From: Pseudomonas sp. AKS31
GTDB taxonomy: Bacteria; Pseudomonadota; Gammaproteobacteria; Pseudomonadales; Pseudomonadaceae
Direction of reading: 5' to 3'
DNA length: 64,000 bases
Assembly (NCBI RefSeq): GCF_023634765.1
Contig: NZ_JAMLFX010000002.1
Span: 631,853 to 695,852 of the forward strand
The position numbers and the translations under genes are program-made. Positions within the stretch are counted from its first letter, which is position 1. Every line of letters starts with the position of its first letter. This document shows positions 1-8,560 of this stretch, in pieces. Below the pieces are notes generated by a model, which saw nothing but the letters and a program-made list of their open reading frames with translations, was not told the origin of the DNA and did no database searches.

Positions 1-2
1 AA

Positions 3-488
3 AGCGCCGCGGACGCCATTCTCTTCACTTGCTCGGCTTTTGGCGATGCCATAGACCTGTGCAAGCCTGAGATTGCCATTCCGGTACTCAAGCCGAACGA
101 AGCCATGATCAACCAGGCAATCACGCAAGCATCGCGTATTGCTGTGCTGGCGACGTTCGAGCCGACCATCCCTTCGATAGTCGCCGAGTTCAAGCAAGTG
201 GCTGAGCGTCGTGGTCGCGTGCTGGAGGTGGTGCCGTATTTTGTTTCCGGTGCGATGCAGAGGCTGAGTGAAGGCGACAAACAAGGTCACGATACCGCCA
301 TCGCAGAAATGGCCGGTCGGGTCGAGGCCTGCGATCTGATCTGTTTCGCCCAGTTTTCGATGACGAGCGCCGCCGGGCTGGCACAGGCTCGATCTGGTCT
401 GCCCGTATTGACCACGCCCGACAGTGCAGTGCTGGAGTTGCGAAGGATGCTCCAGGCTAATGATTTCGTTTCTTCCCAGGATGGATGA
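3..488 (+). CDS. Asp/Glu/hydantoin racemase family protein (5' end outside window)
   Basis: The reading frame is open from the first bases of the window, so the N-terminal part lies upstream. An in-frame ATG at 105 is internal, because the residues before it (a TCSAFGDAID stretch containing a Cys) fit the first catalytic-cysteine region of the Asp/Glu racemase fold. The visible part ends with an LTTPDSAVLELRR segment typical of the second lobe. Family members racemise or isomerise amino acids, hydantoins or related acids through a cysteine pair. The downstream gene, a hydroxypyruvate isomerase homologue, starts 7 bases after the stop and is probably co-transcribed, which suggests a small sugar-acid or hydroxy-acid catabolic operon. 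The substrate is not determinable from this fragment. Confidence 0.7.
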   Translation, partial: SAADAILFTCSAFGDAIDLCKPEIAIPVLKPNEAMINQAITQASRIAVLATFEPTIPSIVAEFKQVAERRGRVLEVVPYFVSGAMQRLSEGDKQGHDTAIAEMAGRVEACDLICFAQFSMTSAAGLAQARSGLPVLTTPDSAVLELRRMLQANDFVSSQDG

Positions 489-495
489 TTACCCA

Positions 496-1245
496 ATGCT
501 CAAGTTCAATGCTCATCTCGGCTTCCAATTCAATGAATTGCCTTTTCTGCAACGCATCGAAGCCGCCGCAGCCGCCGGTTTCCGGGCGGTGGAGTTCCCG
601 TCGCCGTATGAATTCGACGCAAGTCTGCTTGCCGACCATCTAGCCCAATACAGTTTGCCGTTGATTCAGTTCGCCGCCCCGGCTGGCGTGACCAAAGGCA
701 TCGCCGCGTTACCGGGCATGGAAGTGGAGTTTCGCGACGGGTTGCGCCAGGCCGTCAGCTACGCAAAGGCGTTGGCGTGTTCGGATGTCCACATCATGTC
801 GGGCGTTACAACGCAGAATGACGCTGAGCGTATCTACGCGGGCAACCTGGAATATGCCGTCAAGTACTTCGAAGACCAGGGGCTGCGGCCGCTTATCGAA
901 GTGATCAGCGCGGAGGCGATGCCGGGCTATTACATGTCTGACTTCAGCAAGGCGCAACAGATTCTGGAAACCTTCCCGAGTGTCGGGCTGATTCTTGATC
1001 TTTACCATGCCCAGCTTTTGACCGGAGACGCAGCCGATGTGCTGGCGCGGTTTTATGCCAGAACCGTCCATGTGCAAATTGCTGATTGCCCGGGTCGTCA
1101 CGAGCCGGGAACAGGGAATATCGACTTTGCTGCGTTGTTCGCGGCGCTGGAGCAGCGCGGCTATGCAGGATGGATCGGATGTGAATACCGTCCTTCTGGC
1201 TCTACCGTTGCGAGCCTTGAGTGGTTCAAGCAGTTGAGTGCTTAG
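496..1245 (+). CDS. Hydroxypyruvate / 2-oxo-tetronate isomerase-like protein (TIM barrel)
   Basis: 249 residues, cytoplasmic, of the Hyi/OtnI sugar-isomerase family. The start chosen is ATG 496, giving MLKFNAHLGF, the usual family N-terminus; the frame runs further upstream but only into the preceding gene. Visible family signatures are LDLYHAQ, QIADCPGRHEPGTG and a GCEYRP motif whose Glu (about residue 230) is one of the two metal-binding catalytic glutamates. The other is about residue 135 in LIEVIS. Two small departures from the usual sequence stand out: IEVIS where IEPIN is common, and GTGNID where GTGEI is common. Members interconvert hydroxypyruvate and tartronate semialdehyde, or 2-oxo-tetronate 4-phosphate precursors. 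It probably shares a transcript with the racemase-family gene just upstream. Confidence 0.8.
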   Translation: MLKFNAHLGFQFNELPFLQRIEAAAAAGFRAVEFPSPYEFDASLLADHLAQYSLPLIQFAAPAGVTKGIAALPGMEVEFRDGLRQAVSYAKALACSDVHIMSGVTTQNDAERIYAGNLEYAVKYFEDQGLRPLIEVISAEAMPGYYMSDFSKAQQILETFPSVGLILDLYHAQLLTGDAADVLARFYARTVHVQIADCPGRHEPGTGNIDFAALFAALEQRGYAGWIGCEYRPSGSTVASLEWFKQLSA

Positions 1246-1305
1246 GTTTTAGACTCAAGACATTGCGACGGTAGGTTTGTGATTCTGTGATGGAATGTAA
1301 AAGGA

Positions 1306-1339
1306 GGGCGATGATCGCTAAGATCTTCGATCGTCGCCC
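1306..1339 (+). terminator. Hairpin after the isomerase gene, possible terminator
   Basis: Twelve-base arms (1306-1317 and 1328-1339) pair with a single G-T wobble around a ten-base loop. There is no clear T-run after the stem, so it may be an inefficient terminator or an mRNA-stabilising hairpin at the end of the racemase/isomerase operon. Confidence 0.4.
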
Positions 1340-1355
1340 ATCTACAGTTAACTAC

Positions 1356-1373
1356 ACTAAATGGTCGTTTAGT
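1356..1373. promoter_or_regulatory. Palindromic operator candidate, ACTAAA-N6-TTTAGT
   Basis: A perfect 6+6 inverted repeat with a 6-base centre lies 41 bases before the cupin start codon at 1415. The spacing and AT-rich arms resemble TetR-type operators. No TetR gene is present in the neighbourhood, so the regulator would be encoded elsewhere. Confidence 0.4.
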
Positions 1374-1414
1374 TGAGCTATCAAAAAGCCATCATTTAAT
1401 CAATGGAGCAGGCG

Positions 1415-1930
1415 ATGATTCAACGTAAAGCAAGCGCACAAGACGTGATCAATGGGTTGAATCTCGAGCCTCATCTCGAAGGCGGTTATTTTCGCAGAAC
1501 CTATCAGTCAGACCATCGCGACTGGCTCGAAACCGCTGCAGGACCGCGCTACCTGATGACGTCGATCTACTATCTGCTGACCGAGCAATCACCCGTGGGC
1601 CAGTTTCATTTCAACCAGTCCGACATACTGCATTATTTCCATCTGGGCGACGCGCTCGAATACAGCCTGATCCATCCTGACGGATCATTGCAGACATTCG
1701 TCATGGGCAACGATGTTCTCGCAGGACAGCACCTGCAATTGCACGTACCGGGTGGCATCTGGAAAGCATCGCGGTTGCTGGATGGCTCAAACGGATTTGG
1801 TTTGATCAGTGAAGCGGTTTCACCAGGATTCGATTTCGCCGACATGGAGATGGGGAGTCGCGAGAAACTCACGGCGGTTTTTCCACAGCATCGAGTGCTG
1901 ATTGAAAAGCTGACACGGGATGAGGATTGA
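1415..1930 (+). CDS. Cupin superfamily protein (DUF985 / Cupin_5)
   Basis: 171 residues. Start ATG 1415 is preferred because a GGAG sits at 1405-1408, six bases before it; an in-frame ATG at 1403 has no such site. The order of motifs EGGYFRRTYQS, SIYYLLTE, HFNQSDILHYFHLGDALEY, and PGGIWKASRL is that of the DUF985 cupin family, a single-domain beta barrel with presumed metal or sugar-nucleotide binding. Family function is poorly defined. It is a single-gene unit with its own palindromic operator candidate upstream, so it is probably induced under a specific condition. The neighbours give no pathway. Confidence 0.8.
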   Translation: MIQRKASAQDVINGLNLEPHLEGGYFRRTYQSDHRDWLETAAGPRYLMTSIYYLLTEQSPVGQFHFNQSDILHYFHLGDALEYSLIHPDGSLQTFVMGNDVLAGQHLQLHVPGGIWKASRLLDGSNGFGLISEAVSPGFDFADMEMGSREKLTAVFPQHRVLIEKLTRDED

Positions 1931-2157
1931 GCGATGCAGATTAAAAGGATTATCAGATTGAAGGGAAAGCCGTTTTGAGGCTTCGCAGGAGAATGAAATC
2001 TCGTGGGCAACGAGGCTAACCTCGAAACATCTTGTTACGTGTAATGTATATTATGTTAAATGATGTCAGTTGCAACGCAGCCGCTTGAGCAACATCAACA
2101 AACCTCCACTTCAAATGGATTAACTTGACCTGACTTTCGCTGACCCAAGGATTCCCC

Positions 2158-3216
2158 ATGCCTGCCGAAGTGGATGTCGCGATTATTGGCGGTGGCCAGT
2201 CCGCACTCGCCGTGGCTTACTTCCTGCGCCGTACCGGGCGCTCCTTTGTGATTATCGATGCCGAAGCTGCACCGGGTGGCGCGTGGCGGCATGGCTGGGA
2301 TTCCCTGCGACTGTTTTCACCGTCGACCTGGAGCTCCATCGCCGGTTGGATGATGCCTCCGGTCACTGACGGCTACCCAACTCGCGACAACGTACTCGAT
2401 TACCTGCGCCAGTATGAGCAACGCTACCAATTTCCTGTCGAACGGCCCTACTGGGTCAACGCTATCGAACGTCGGGGCAATCACCTCAACGTAAAAGCCC
2501 AGGGCCGCAGTTGGCTGGCCCGCACCGTGGTCAGCGCGACCGGCACCTGGCGCCATCCCTACCTGCCGCATTACCCCGGCAGCGAAATCTTTACCGGTCA
2601 GCAATTGCATTCGGCCCACTACGTTAATGCCAAGCCGTTTGCCGGAAAAAAAGTCCTGGTGGTCGGCGGTGGCAACTCCGGTGCACAGATCCTCGCTGAA
2701 GTCTCGCAAGTGGCCGATGCCACCTGGGTCACTGCGCAGCTGCCAGAGTTTCTTGCCGATGACGTTGATGGACGCGTGCTCTTCGAACGCGCCACCGAGC
2801 GCTGGAAAGCGCAGCTGGCCGGCATCGACATTGAGAGACCGGTTGGCGGCTTGGGCGATATCGTGATGGTGCCGCCAGTCGTCGAGGCTCGGGAGCGCGG
2901 CGTGCTGCACGCGGTTCGGCCCTTCCTGCGCTTCACCGAGACCGGCGTGACGTGGGCTGATGGCTCGCAAACGCCGGTCGACGCGGTGATCTGGTGCACC
3001 GGCTTCCGCCCTGCCCTCGGCTATCTGGAATCACTGGGCGTGTGTACCGCCGACGGGCGTGTGGCCGTCAAAGGTACGCATTCGATTCAGGAACCGCGTT
3101 TGTGGTTAGTGGGTTATGGCGACTGGACAGGCGCCGCTTCCGCGACACTGATCGGCGTGACCCGAACGGCGCGCAGTACCGTCGAGGAAATTGAGCGATT
3201 TTTGAAGGAGCAGTGA
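2158..3216 (+). CDS. ArsO-like NAD(P)H-dependent flavin monooxygenase
   Basis: 352 residues. An N-terminal FAD-binding Rossmann motif, [17 protein letters not shown] (residues about 9-25), is followed by [16 protein letters not shown], then a second nucleotide-binding motif [10 protein letters not shown] around residue 170, and a late [12 protein letters not shown] typical of two-dinucleotide-fold flavoproteins. This is the arrangement of the ArsO / flavin-containing monooxygenase group. No arsenic resistance gene is nearby. The next genes are a split YeeE/YedE transporter for sulfur species, so oxidation of a sulfur-containing compound is a fair guess. Exact substrate unknown. The start is supported by the immediate Rossmann motif. 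Confidence 0.75.
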   Translation: MPAEVDVAIIGGGQSALAVAYFLRRTGRSFVIIDAEAAPGGAWRHGWDSLRLFSPSTWSSIAGWMMPPVTDGYPTRDNVLDYLRQYEQRYQFPVERPYWVNAIERRGNHLNVKAQGRSWLARTVVSATGTWRHPYLPHYPGSEIFTGQQLHSAHYVNAKPFAGKKVLVVGGGNSGAQILAEVSQVADATWVTAQLPEFLADDVDGRVLFERATERWKAQLAGIDIERPVGGLGDIVMVPPVVEARERGVLHAVRPFLRFTETGVTWADGSQTPVDAVIWCTGFRPALGYLESLGVCTADGRVAVKGTHSIQEPRLWLVGYGDWTGAASATLIGVTRTARSTVEEIERFLKEQ

Positions 3217-3298
3217 GTCGGCGCACCTCAGCTCAGTCAACGCTGATTGACATCAAAATCGACGTCCTTTATCAGCACTTCTGTTCAGGAGACGCAAA

Positions 3299-3733
3299 AT
3301 GAGCATTGATTGGGTCAACTTTACGCCTTGGACATCCCTGGGCGGAGGAGCCTTGATTGGCCTGGCGGCTAGCATGTTCGTTCTGGCAAATGGTCGCATC
3401 GCAGGTATCAGTGGTTTGATTGGTAGCGTGATGCAATTTGGCAGTGAAGGTTGGAGCGAGAAGGCGCTATTTCTTCTTGGTCTGTCGCTTGCGCCATTGT
3501 TATGGGGGGCATTTAACGTGTTGCCGCACATCGAGATCAGGTCAGAGTGGCCCGCCCTGATTACTGCGGGGCTGCTCGTCGGCGTGGGAACCCGTTACGG
3601 CTCCGGCTGTACCAGCGGTCATGGTGTTTGTGGGATATCTCGACTGTCAGCCCGATCCATCACGGCAACGATGTGCTTTATGTTCGCCGGTTTCGCAACG
3701 GTGTACGTCATTCGTCATGTGGTGGGAGCATGA
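3299..3733 (+). CDS. YeeE/YedE family transporter, N-terminal half protein
   Basis: 144 residues, membrane protein with about four hydrophobic segments. It carries GSGCTSGHGVCGISRLS, the conserved cysteine-containing motif of YeeE/YedE (TsuA-like) transporters, in which a line of cysteines passes thiosulfate or related sulfur compounds through the membrane. A CAGGAGACGCAAA ribosome site precedes ATG 3299. It overlaps the next gene by ATGA, so the two half-size proteins are translationally coupled and probably form one complex equivalent to a full-length YeeE. The pairing is common in proteobacteria (often called PmpA/PmpB). Confidence 0.85.
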   Translation: MSIDWVNFTPWTSLGGGALIGLAASMFVLANGRIAGISGLIGSVMQFGSEGWSEKALFLLGLSLAPLLWGAFNVLPHIEIRSEWPALITAGLLVGVGTRYGSGCTSGHGVCGISRLSARSITATMCFMFAGFATVYVIRHVVGA

Positions 3734-4155
3734 AATTGATCAAGTTGGCCGCATTTTTTTCGGGCCTGATCTTCGGTCTGGGTCTTCTCTTGGCAGGCAT
3801 GACGAACCCCGCCAAAGTATTGGCTTTTCTTGATGTGGCCGGGGCCTGGGATCCGTCACTCGCACTGGTGATGGGAGGAGCCATCGCAGTGGCGGTTGTC
3901 CCCCTGAATTGGGCGCGCAAGAACAAGCAGTCCTTGCTAGGTGCCCCCATGCAGTTACCAATGAAAAGGGAGTTGGATGCCCGCTTGATTGGCGGCAGCC
4001 TGGTGTTCGGTATCGGTTGGGGCATCGCGGGGATCTGCCCTGGCCCCGCCGTCGCTATTCTGCTTACGGGGCACGGGCGGATCATCATATTCGTATTGGC
4101 GATGTTGGCCGGTATGTACTTGTTCTCTTTACTTGAACGTCTACGCACGACCTGA
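3730..4155 (+). CDS. DUF6691 / YeeE-YedE family transporter, C-terminal half protein
   Basis: 141 residues, start ATG 3730 overlapping the stop of the previous gene by four bases. Hydrophobic segments alternate with a FGLGLLLAGMTNPAKVLAFLD motif and GWGIAGICPGPAV, whose Cys corresponds to the second conserved cysteine motif of the full-length transporter. With its partner it would make a complete sulfur-compound channel in the inner membrane. The sulfur role comes from the family, not from proof in this locus. Confidence 0.85.
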   Translation: MKLIKLAAFFSGLIFGLGLLLAGMTNPAKVLAFLDVAGAWDPSLALVMGGAIAVAVVPLNWARKNKQSLLGAPMQLPMKRELDARLIGGSLVFGIGWGIAGICPGPAVAILLTGHGRIIIFVLAMLAGMYLFSLLERLRTT

Positions 4156-4302
4156 TTACTCGCCGAGACCCAGGCGTCATCCAATCTGGTCCTCAATTGA
4201 CTTAAATCAGAAGACTCAACGCGCAATGAATTAAACCTGCCTGGTCCCTTTTCCTTTAATTGCGCCTTTATCAGCGCATCAATCCGGACAGGCAGGTCTT
4301 CG

Positions 4303-5505
4303 ATGTATCAGAACTTGGCGCTGCTTGCCGCTTTCCTTCTGACCTACAGCCTGTTTGCGGGGCGTTTCGAGTCACGCCTGCTGAATGGGCCTCTGATGTT
4401 CATGCTCGCCGGGCTGATTCTCGGCCCTGCGTTTCTGAATTTTCTGCAACTGCGGATTGACCGTGATGGACTCAAGATTCTTGCAGAACTGACATTGGCG
4501 ATTGTTCTTTTCAGCGATGCAGCCAGGGCCGACCTCAAGGTTCTCAAAGTGCACGAAGGATTGCCGTTGCGCTTGTTGCTGATCGGGCTGCCGCTGACCA
4601 TGCTGAGTGGCTGGCTGGCCGGTATGTGGCTGTTCCCGCAGATACCCTCGATAGAGTTGGCAATACTTGCAACCCTTCTGGCCCCCACCGACGCAGCACT
4701 GGGTAAGGCGGTGGTTAGCAATCCAAAGGTTGCGGCTTCCGTACGTGAAGGATTGAACGTGGAGAGCGGACTCAATGACGGCATCTGCGTGCCGGTGCTG
4801 TTGATGTTCCTCGCCCTGTTGATCGAAGAGCAAACGCAGTCTCCCGTCTCGCTGGCGCTGGAACTGGTGTTCGAGGAGCTTGGTATCGGCGCACTCATCG
4901 GCGGCGCCCTTACGTTCATTGCCTGGCTGCTGCAGCGCTACTCTGCAAAACATCATTGGCAAACACCCACGTGGTCGCAGTTGACGCTGCCAGGGTTAGC
5001 GGTGCTTTGCTTTGCTACCGCGCAAACACTAGGCGGTAGTGGGTTTATCGCCGCGTTCGTTGGCGGGCTGCTCGCCAGCTACCTGTTTACTGAACAAAAG
5101 CACGATCTGCTCAAGGCCAGCGAAGAGTTCGCCAGCTTGCTATCCGTCATAACCTGGATTGTATTCGGCGCGCTGGTGATCCCTTGGGCCTGGGGCAGTT
5201 TCACTCTGAATATCTGGCTGTATGCAGTCCTCAGCCTGACCGTGATTCGCATGCTGCCGGTACTCATTAGCCTGACAGGAACCGGGTTTGATTTCGAAAC
5301 TCGCCTGTTCATTGGCTGGTTCGGGCCGCGGGGGCTGGCGAGCATAGTCTTCGCCGTCATGATATTGAACTACCCTCTGCAAGCCGGCCGTACGTTGGTG
5401 GCTGTAGCGGCCTGTACCGTTTTGCTCAGCGTGCTGCTACATGGTTTGAGTGCCAATCCATGGGTCGCACGGCTGGCATCAACCGTCAGCGAAAACCGAC
5501 CATGA
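4303..5505 (+). CDS. Cation:proton antiporter, CPA1/NhaP type
   Basis: 400 residues with about twelve membrane segments spread over the whole length. It has the family pattern ALLAPTDAALGKAVV in the middle of the transport domain and GLNVESGLNDGICVPVLL, the ND-containing motif of Na+(K+)/H+ exchangers of the CPA1 family. The C-terminus stops just after the last helix, so there is no cytoplasmic regulatory tail. It would exchange monovalent cations for protons at the inner membrane. The potE-like gene begins 61 bases after its stop on the same strand, so read-through is possible. Ion specificity cannot be told. Confidence 0.85.
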   Translation: MYQNLALLAAFLLTYSLFAGRFESRLLNGPLMFMLAGLILGPAFLNFLQLRIDRDGLKILAELTLAIVLFSDAARADLKVLKVHEGLPLRLLLIGLPLTMLSGWLAGMWLFPQIPSIELAILATLLAPTDAALGKAVVSNPKVAASVREGLNVESGLNDGICVPVLLMFLALLIEEQTQSPVSLALELVFEELGIGALIGGALTFIAWLLQRYSAKHHWQTPTWSQLTLPGLAVLCFATAQTLGGSGFIAAFVGGLLASYLFTEQKHDLLKASEEFASLLSVITWIVFGALVIPWAWGSFTLNIWLYAVLSLTVIRMLPVLISLTGTGFDFETRLFIGWFGPRGLASIVFAVMILNYPLQAGRTLVAVAACTVLLSVLLHGLSANPWVARLASTVSENRP

Positions 5506-5566
5506 ACACAGGGCACTGCGCCCGATGGCTGAGCGGCGATGCGTTTCGCAGATCAAGGGGATTCCG

Positions 5567-6907
5567 ATGGCCGACTCAAGCAAGAAAATGAGCCTCATGG
5601 GGCTCACCACGCTGGTGACGGTGAACATGATGGGCTCAGGCATCATCATGTTGCCGACGAGCATGGCCCAACTCGGAGCTGTTTCATTATTGTCATGGAT
5701 CGTCACGGCTGTCGGCTCCATGGCCATTGCGTATTGTTTTTCCCAGTGTGGCATCTACTGCCTGCGCTCAGGCGGGTTATCCGCCTACACCGAAGAGGCG
5801 CACGCAAAATCCGGTTTTTTCCTGTGCTCGTATTTGTATTTTCTCTCGCTGGCGATCGCCAACGTGGCGGTGGCCATCTCCGCTGTGGGCTACATGACTT
5901 CGTTCCTGCCATGGCTGGGAAGCGGCGCCATTCCATTGTTCATCGGAACGGTCGGCTTGCTCTGGTTGACCACCGCGGCTAATTTTGGCGGCCCTGGCAT
6001 CACGGGCAGGATTGGTGCAGTGACTGTCTGGGGGGTGATCATTCCGGTCGCGGGCTTGAGCATCATCGGCTGGTTCTGGTTCAAACCCGATCTGATAATC
6101 GCCGCCTGGAACCCGAACGACCTGCCAATATCCGAAGCGATCAGCAAAGCGATTCCCCTGACCCTCTGGGCGTTTCTCGGCATGGAGTCGGCAGCCCAAG
6201 CCTCTGATGCGGTGGAAGACCCCAAGCGGACCGTGCCGCTGGCCTGCCTGTTCGGTACATTGGGGGCGGCAGCAGTCTATGTGCTATCGACGACGGTCAT
6301 TCAGGGCATCATTCCCAATGCCGAACTGGCCAACTCATCAGCGCCCTTCGCGCTCGTTTATGCGCATATGTTCAACCCTGCCGTCGGTAACATCATCATG
6401 GCGCTCGCGGTGATGGCCTGTGTCGGCTCGCTGCTGGGCTGGCAGTTCACTTTGGCGCAAACCGCGAAAATGACTGCTGATCAGGGCATGTTCCCGAAAC
6501 TGTTCAGCAAGGTCAGCGCGAGCAATGCCCCCATCGTCGGGATGCTGGTCTGTGGAGTACTGCAGACCTTGATGGCACTGTCGACCATTTCGCCGAATGC
6601 GAGTGAGCAGTTCGGGAAACTCGTCAGCCTTGCAGCAGTGACCAACCTGATCCCCTATGTGACGGCCGCTACCGGGCTGCTGGTCATGATGTACAAGGCC
6701 AAAGTCAGCGCAGGCGTATACACGCGCAACACCCTGTTGTTAGTGGTGGCCGTGGCCTACTCCCTGTACGCGCTGTATGCCTGCGGCAAAGACGCCGTGT
6801 TCGGCGGCATCCTTGTTCTGGTGTTCGGCTACCTGCTTTACGGTTTCCTCGCTAAACGTTTTGTCGCCGTCTCTGCGACCGCTCATCCCAAGCCCGACAG
6901 CCCTTGA
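5567..6907 (+). CDS. potE: Putrescine/ornithine antiporter-like APC transporter
   Basis: 446 residues, about twelve membrane segments. The segment VNMMGSGIIMLPTSMAQLG near the N-terminus, VTVWGVIIPVAGLSIIGWFW, TLWAFLGMESA and GSLLGWQFTLAQ match remembered E. coli PotE very closely across the entire length. PotE exchanges putrescine for ornithine or takes up putrescine by proton symport. ATG 5567 is chosen because it gives the PotE-like N-terminus; the frame extends upstream into the antiporter gene without support. Usually potE partners speF (ornithine decarboxylase), which is absent here. The next gene encodes a periplasmic binding protein instead. Other APC antiporters of basic amino acids remain possible. 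Confidence 0.8.
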   Translation: MADSSKKMSLMGLTTLVTVNMMGSGIIMLPTSMAQLGAVSLLSWIVTAVGSMAIAYCFSQCGIYCLRSGGLSAYTEEAHAKSGFFLCSYLYFLSLAIANVAVAISAVGYMTSFLPWLGSGAIPLFIGTVGLLWLTTAANFGGPGITGRIGAVTVWGVIIPVAGLSIIGWFWFKPDLIIAAWNPNDLPISEAISKAIPLTLWAFLGMESAAQASDAVEDPKRTVPLACLFGTLGAAAVYVLSTTVIQGIIPNAELANSSAPFALVYAHMFNPAVGNIIMALAVMACVGSLLGWQFTLAQTAKMTADQGMFPKLFSKVSASNAPIVGMLVCGVLQTLMALSTISPNASEQFGKLVSLAAVTNLIPYVTAATGLLVMMYKAKVSAGVYTRNTLLLVVAVAYSLYALYACGKDAVFGGILVLVFGYLLYGFLAKRFVAVSATAHPKPDSP

Positions 6908-6956
6908 TCGCAGGCTTCAGAACAGCACAGAGATCTGAATTCGAGGACGCTCGCGC

Positions 6957-7862
6957 ATGAACATGAAACTGACCAAAGCCAACCACCTGCTGCTCGTCTG
7001 CATGCTTGCGCTGCTCCCGCTAATGGCCCATGGCAATACGCTTGAGCGCATACGCGCGAGTCATGCTTTCACTCTCGGCTATTTGCCTGACTTCGCGCCC
7101 TTCAGTGATAAGGCAGCCGATAAAGCCAGCGGTTATGCCATCGATCTTTGTCTGAAAATAGCCGAAAAGGTCAAGGCCGACCTGGGCCTGCCCGAGTTGA
7201 ACATTCACTACCAGCCTGTCTCTGTTGGCGACCCGATGAGTGCCGTCAGTACGGGCAAAGTCGACATTCTCTGTACCCCAACCCCACCCACGCTGGCACG
7301 GCGCAAGCAGGTCAGCTACTCGGTACCGGTCTACACCGCCGGGCTGTCGGCAGTGGTGCGCCGGGATGCATCCCAAGCGTTGCTCAATGTGCTGGACGGC
7401 AAGGTGGCTCATACCGGGCCGACATGGCGAGCCACCGTGAATCGCGGTCTGTCCAATCAGACGTATGCCGTCACCGCTGGCGGTGTCACCGAGACGTGGA
7501 TACTCCAGCAAATGCGATTGCTCGGTGTTGTGGCGACGCTGGTCACCGTAGAGAACGCAGATGCTGGTCTCAAGTTGGTTGCCGAAGGTAAAGCCGACGC
7601 GTTCTTCGCTGAACGCATGATGCTCAAACATCTCCTGAGCAAAAATTACCCCACAGAAAACCTGTTGCTGCTGGAGCGGATTTTTGAGTACGCACCGACT
7701 GCAATGGCAGTGGATCGAGAGGATGAAGATTTCCGCCTGCTGGTCGACACTGCGCTGAGTGAAATGTATCGCTCCGGCGAGATAGAACAGGCATTCGACA
7801 AATACCTGGAGGGTGCCAGCGACACGGCGAAAAAACTGTTCAAGGTCTACGCGATACCCTAA
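6957..7862 (+). CDS. Transporter substrate-binding domain protein (amino-acid-type, periplasmic)
   Basis: 301 residues. N-terminal signal peptide (hydrophobic LLLVCMLALLPLMAHG, cleavage near residue 26), then a family 3 solute-binding fold: ASHAFTLGYLPDFAPFSD, GYAIDLCLKIAEKV, the GKVDILCTPTPPTLARRKQVSYS segment in two parts, and a final AFDKYL. Such proteins bind polar amino acids or related compounds for an ABC transporter or a sensor. No permease or ATPase gene follows, so it is an orphan that either serves a remote transporter or supports the PotE-like exchanger upstream. Its 3' end overlaps the convergent kinase gene by four bases. Confidence 0.8.
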   Translation: MNMKLTKANHLLLVCMLALLPLMAHGNTLERIRASHAFTLGYLPDFAPFSDKAADKASGYAIDLCLKIAEKVKADLGLPELNIHYQPVSVGDPMSAVSTGKVDILCTPTPPTLARRKQVSYSVPVYTAGLSAVVRRDASQALLNVLDGKVAHTGPTWRATVNRGLSNQTYAVTAGGVTETWILQQMRLLGVVATLVTVENADAGLKLVAEGKADAFFAERMMLKHLLSKNYPTENLLLLERIFEYAPTAMAVDREDEDFRLLVDTALSEMYRSGEIEQAFDKYLEGASDTAKKLFKVYAIP

Positions 7863-8503
7863 GCGCCAAGCCTGGCATCCACTTCGACGTTCAACCCAAG
7901 CACCTCATAGATCTGAGAAACCACCAGCATCGTCGCCTCCTCAACCGTTCCTTCATTGCGGCACAACATCCAGCCGTGATCCTTGACCGCCTGCTCGAAC
8001 ATCTCGGTACACGCCACATGCGCGGCGTACTTCTGAATCACAGTGCCGCCCAGTCCCCGCGAGCGTGTCACCGCCCTCGCCCACGAAATATCCGGATCGG
8101 TGACGACGCCAACATGCAGATCTGGCACCTGGACTTCTCGCTCCATATTCAACTGAAGAATCTCGGCAAACGGGATGGTTTGGCGGAACGCGGCGTCCGA
8201 GGGATACCAGCGGTCGATCAGGATAATGCTGTCCAGCGGCTGCTTCGTCAGAACGTTCTGGGAAATCCAGCGACGGCTGTCCGCCAAGCGCTGACACACA
8301 GCCCACTCCAGATCCACAGAAGGATTTCTGGCCAGCGTGTTCACCAGGGCCATGGTTTCCCCCCTGAAAGGATCGCTTTTCCTCTCGCAAAGCCGGATGA
8401 CTTTCTGGTTGCCTGCCCTCAGCACCTGCGTAACAGCTTCCAACAGTGTGGTTTTGCCGGTGCCCTTGGGCCCATCCAGAGAAACGAACAGCGGACGATT
8501 CAT
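7859..8503 (-). CDS. Thymidylate-kinase-like P-loop kinase
   Basis: 214 residues. The Walker A motif GPKGTGKTT is at residues 11-19, directly after a beta strand (PLFVSLD), as in thymidylate kinases and other nucleoside monophosphate kinases. IILIDRWYPSDAAFRQ resembles the DR(Y/F) substrate-binding motif of dTMP kinase. It is not expected to be the housekeeping tmk, which normally sits beside holB. Overlap with the convergent binding-protein gene is four bases. A role in nucleotide salvage or in phosphorylating another small molecule is possible; function unassigned. The upstream ribosome site is weak. Confidence 0.6.
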   Translation of the reverse strand: MNRPLFVSLDGPKGTGKTTLLEAVTQVLRAGNQKVIRLCERKSDPFRGETMALVNTLARNPSVDLEWAVCQRLADSRRWISQNVLTKQPLDSIILIDRWYPSDAAFRQTIPFAEILQLNMEREVQVPDLHVGVVTDPDISWARAVTRSRGLGGTVIQKYAAHVACTEMFEQAVKDHGWMLCRNEGTVEEATMLVVSQIYEVLGLNVEVDARLGA

Positions 8504-8560
8504 TGTTCACGCAACAATCAAGACATTGATGGCCACTCTAACCTCATTTCCGGTACTCCA

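Noticed and set aside
2158..3216. Arsenic-resistance function of the ArsO-like gene
   Set aside because: No arsR, arsB/ACR3, arsC or arsH is near; the adjacent transporter belongs to a sulfur family.
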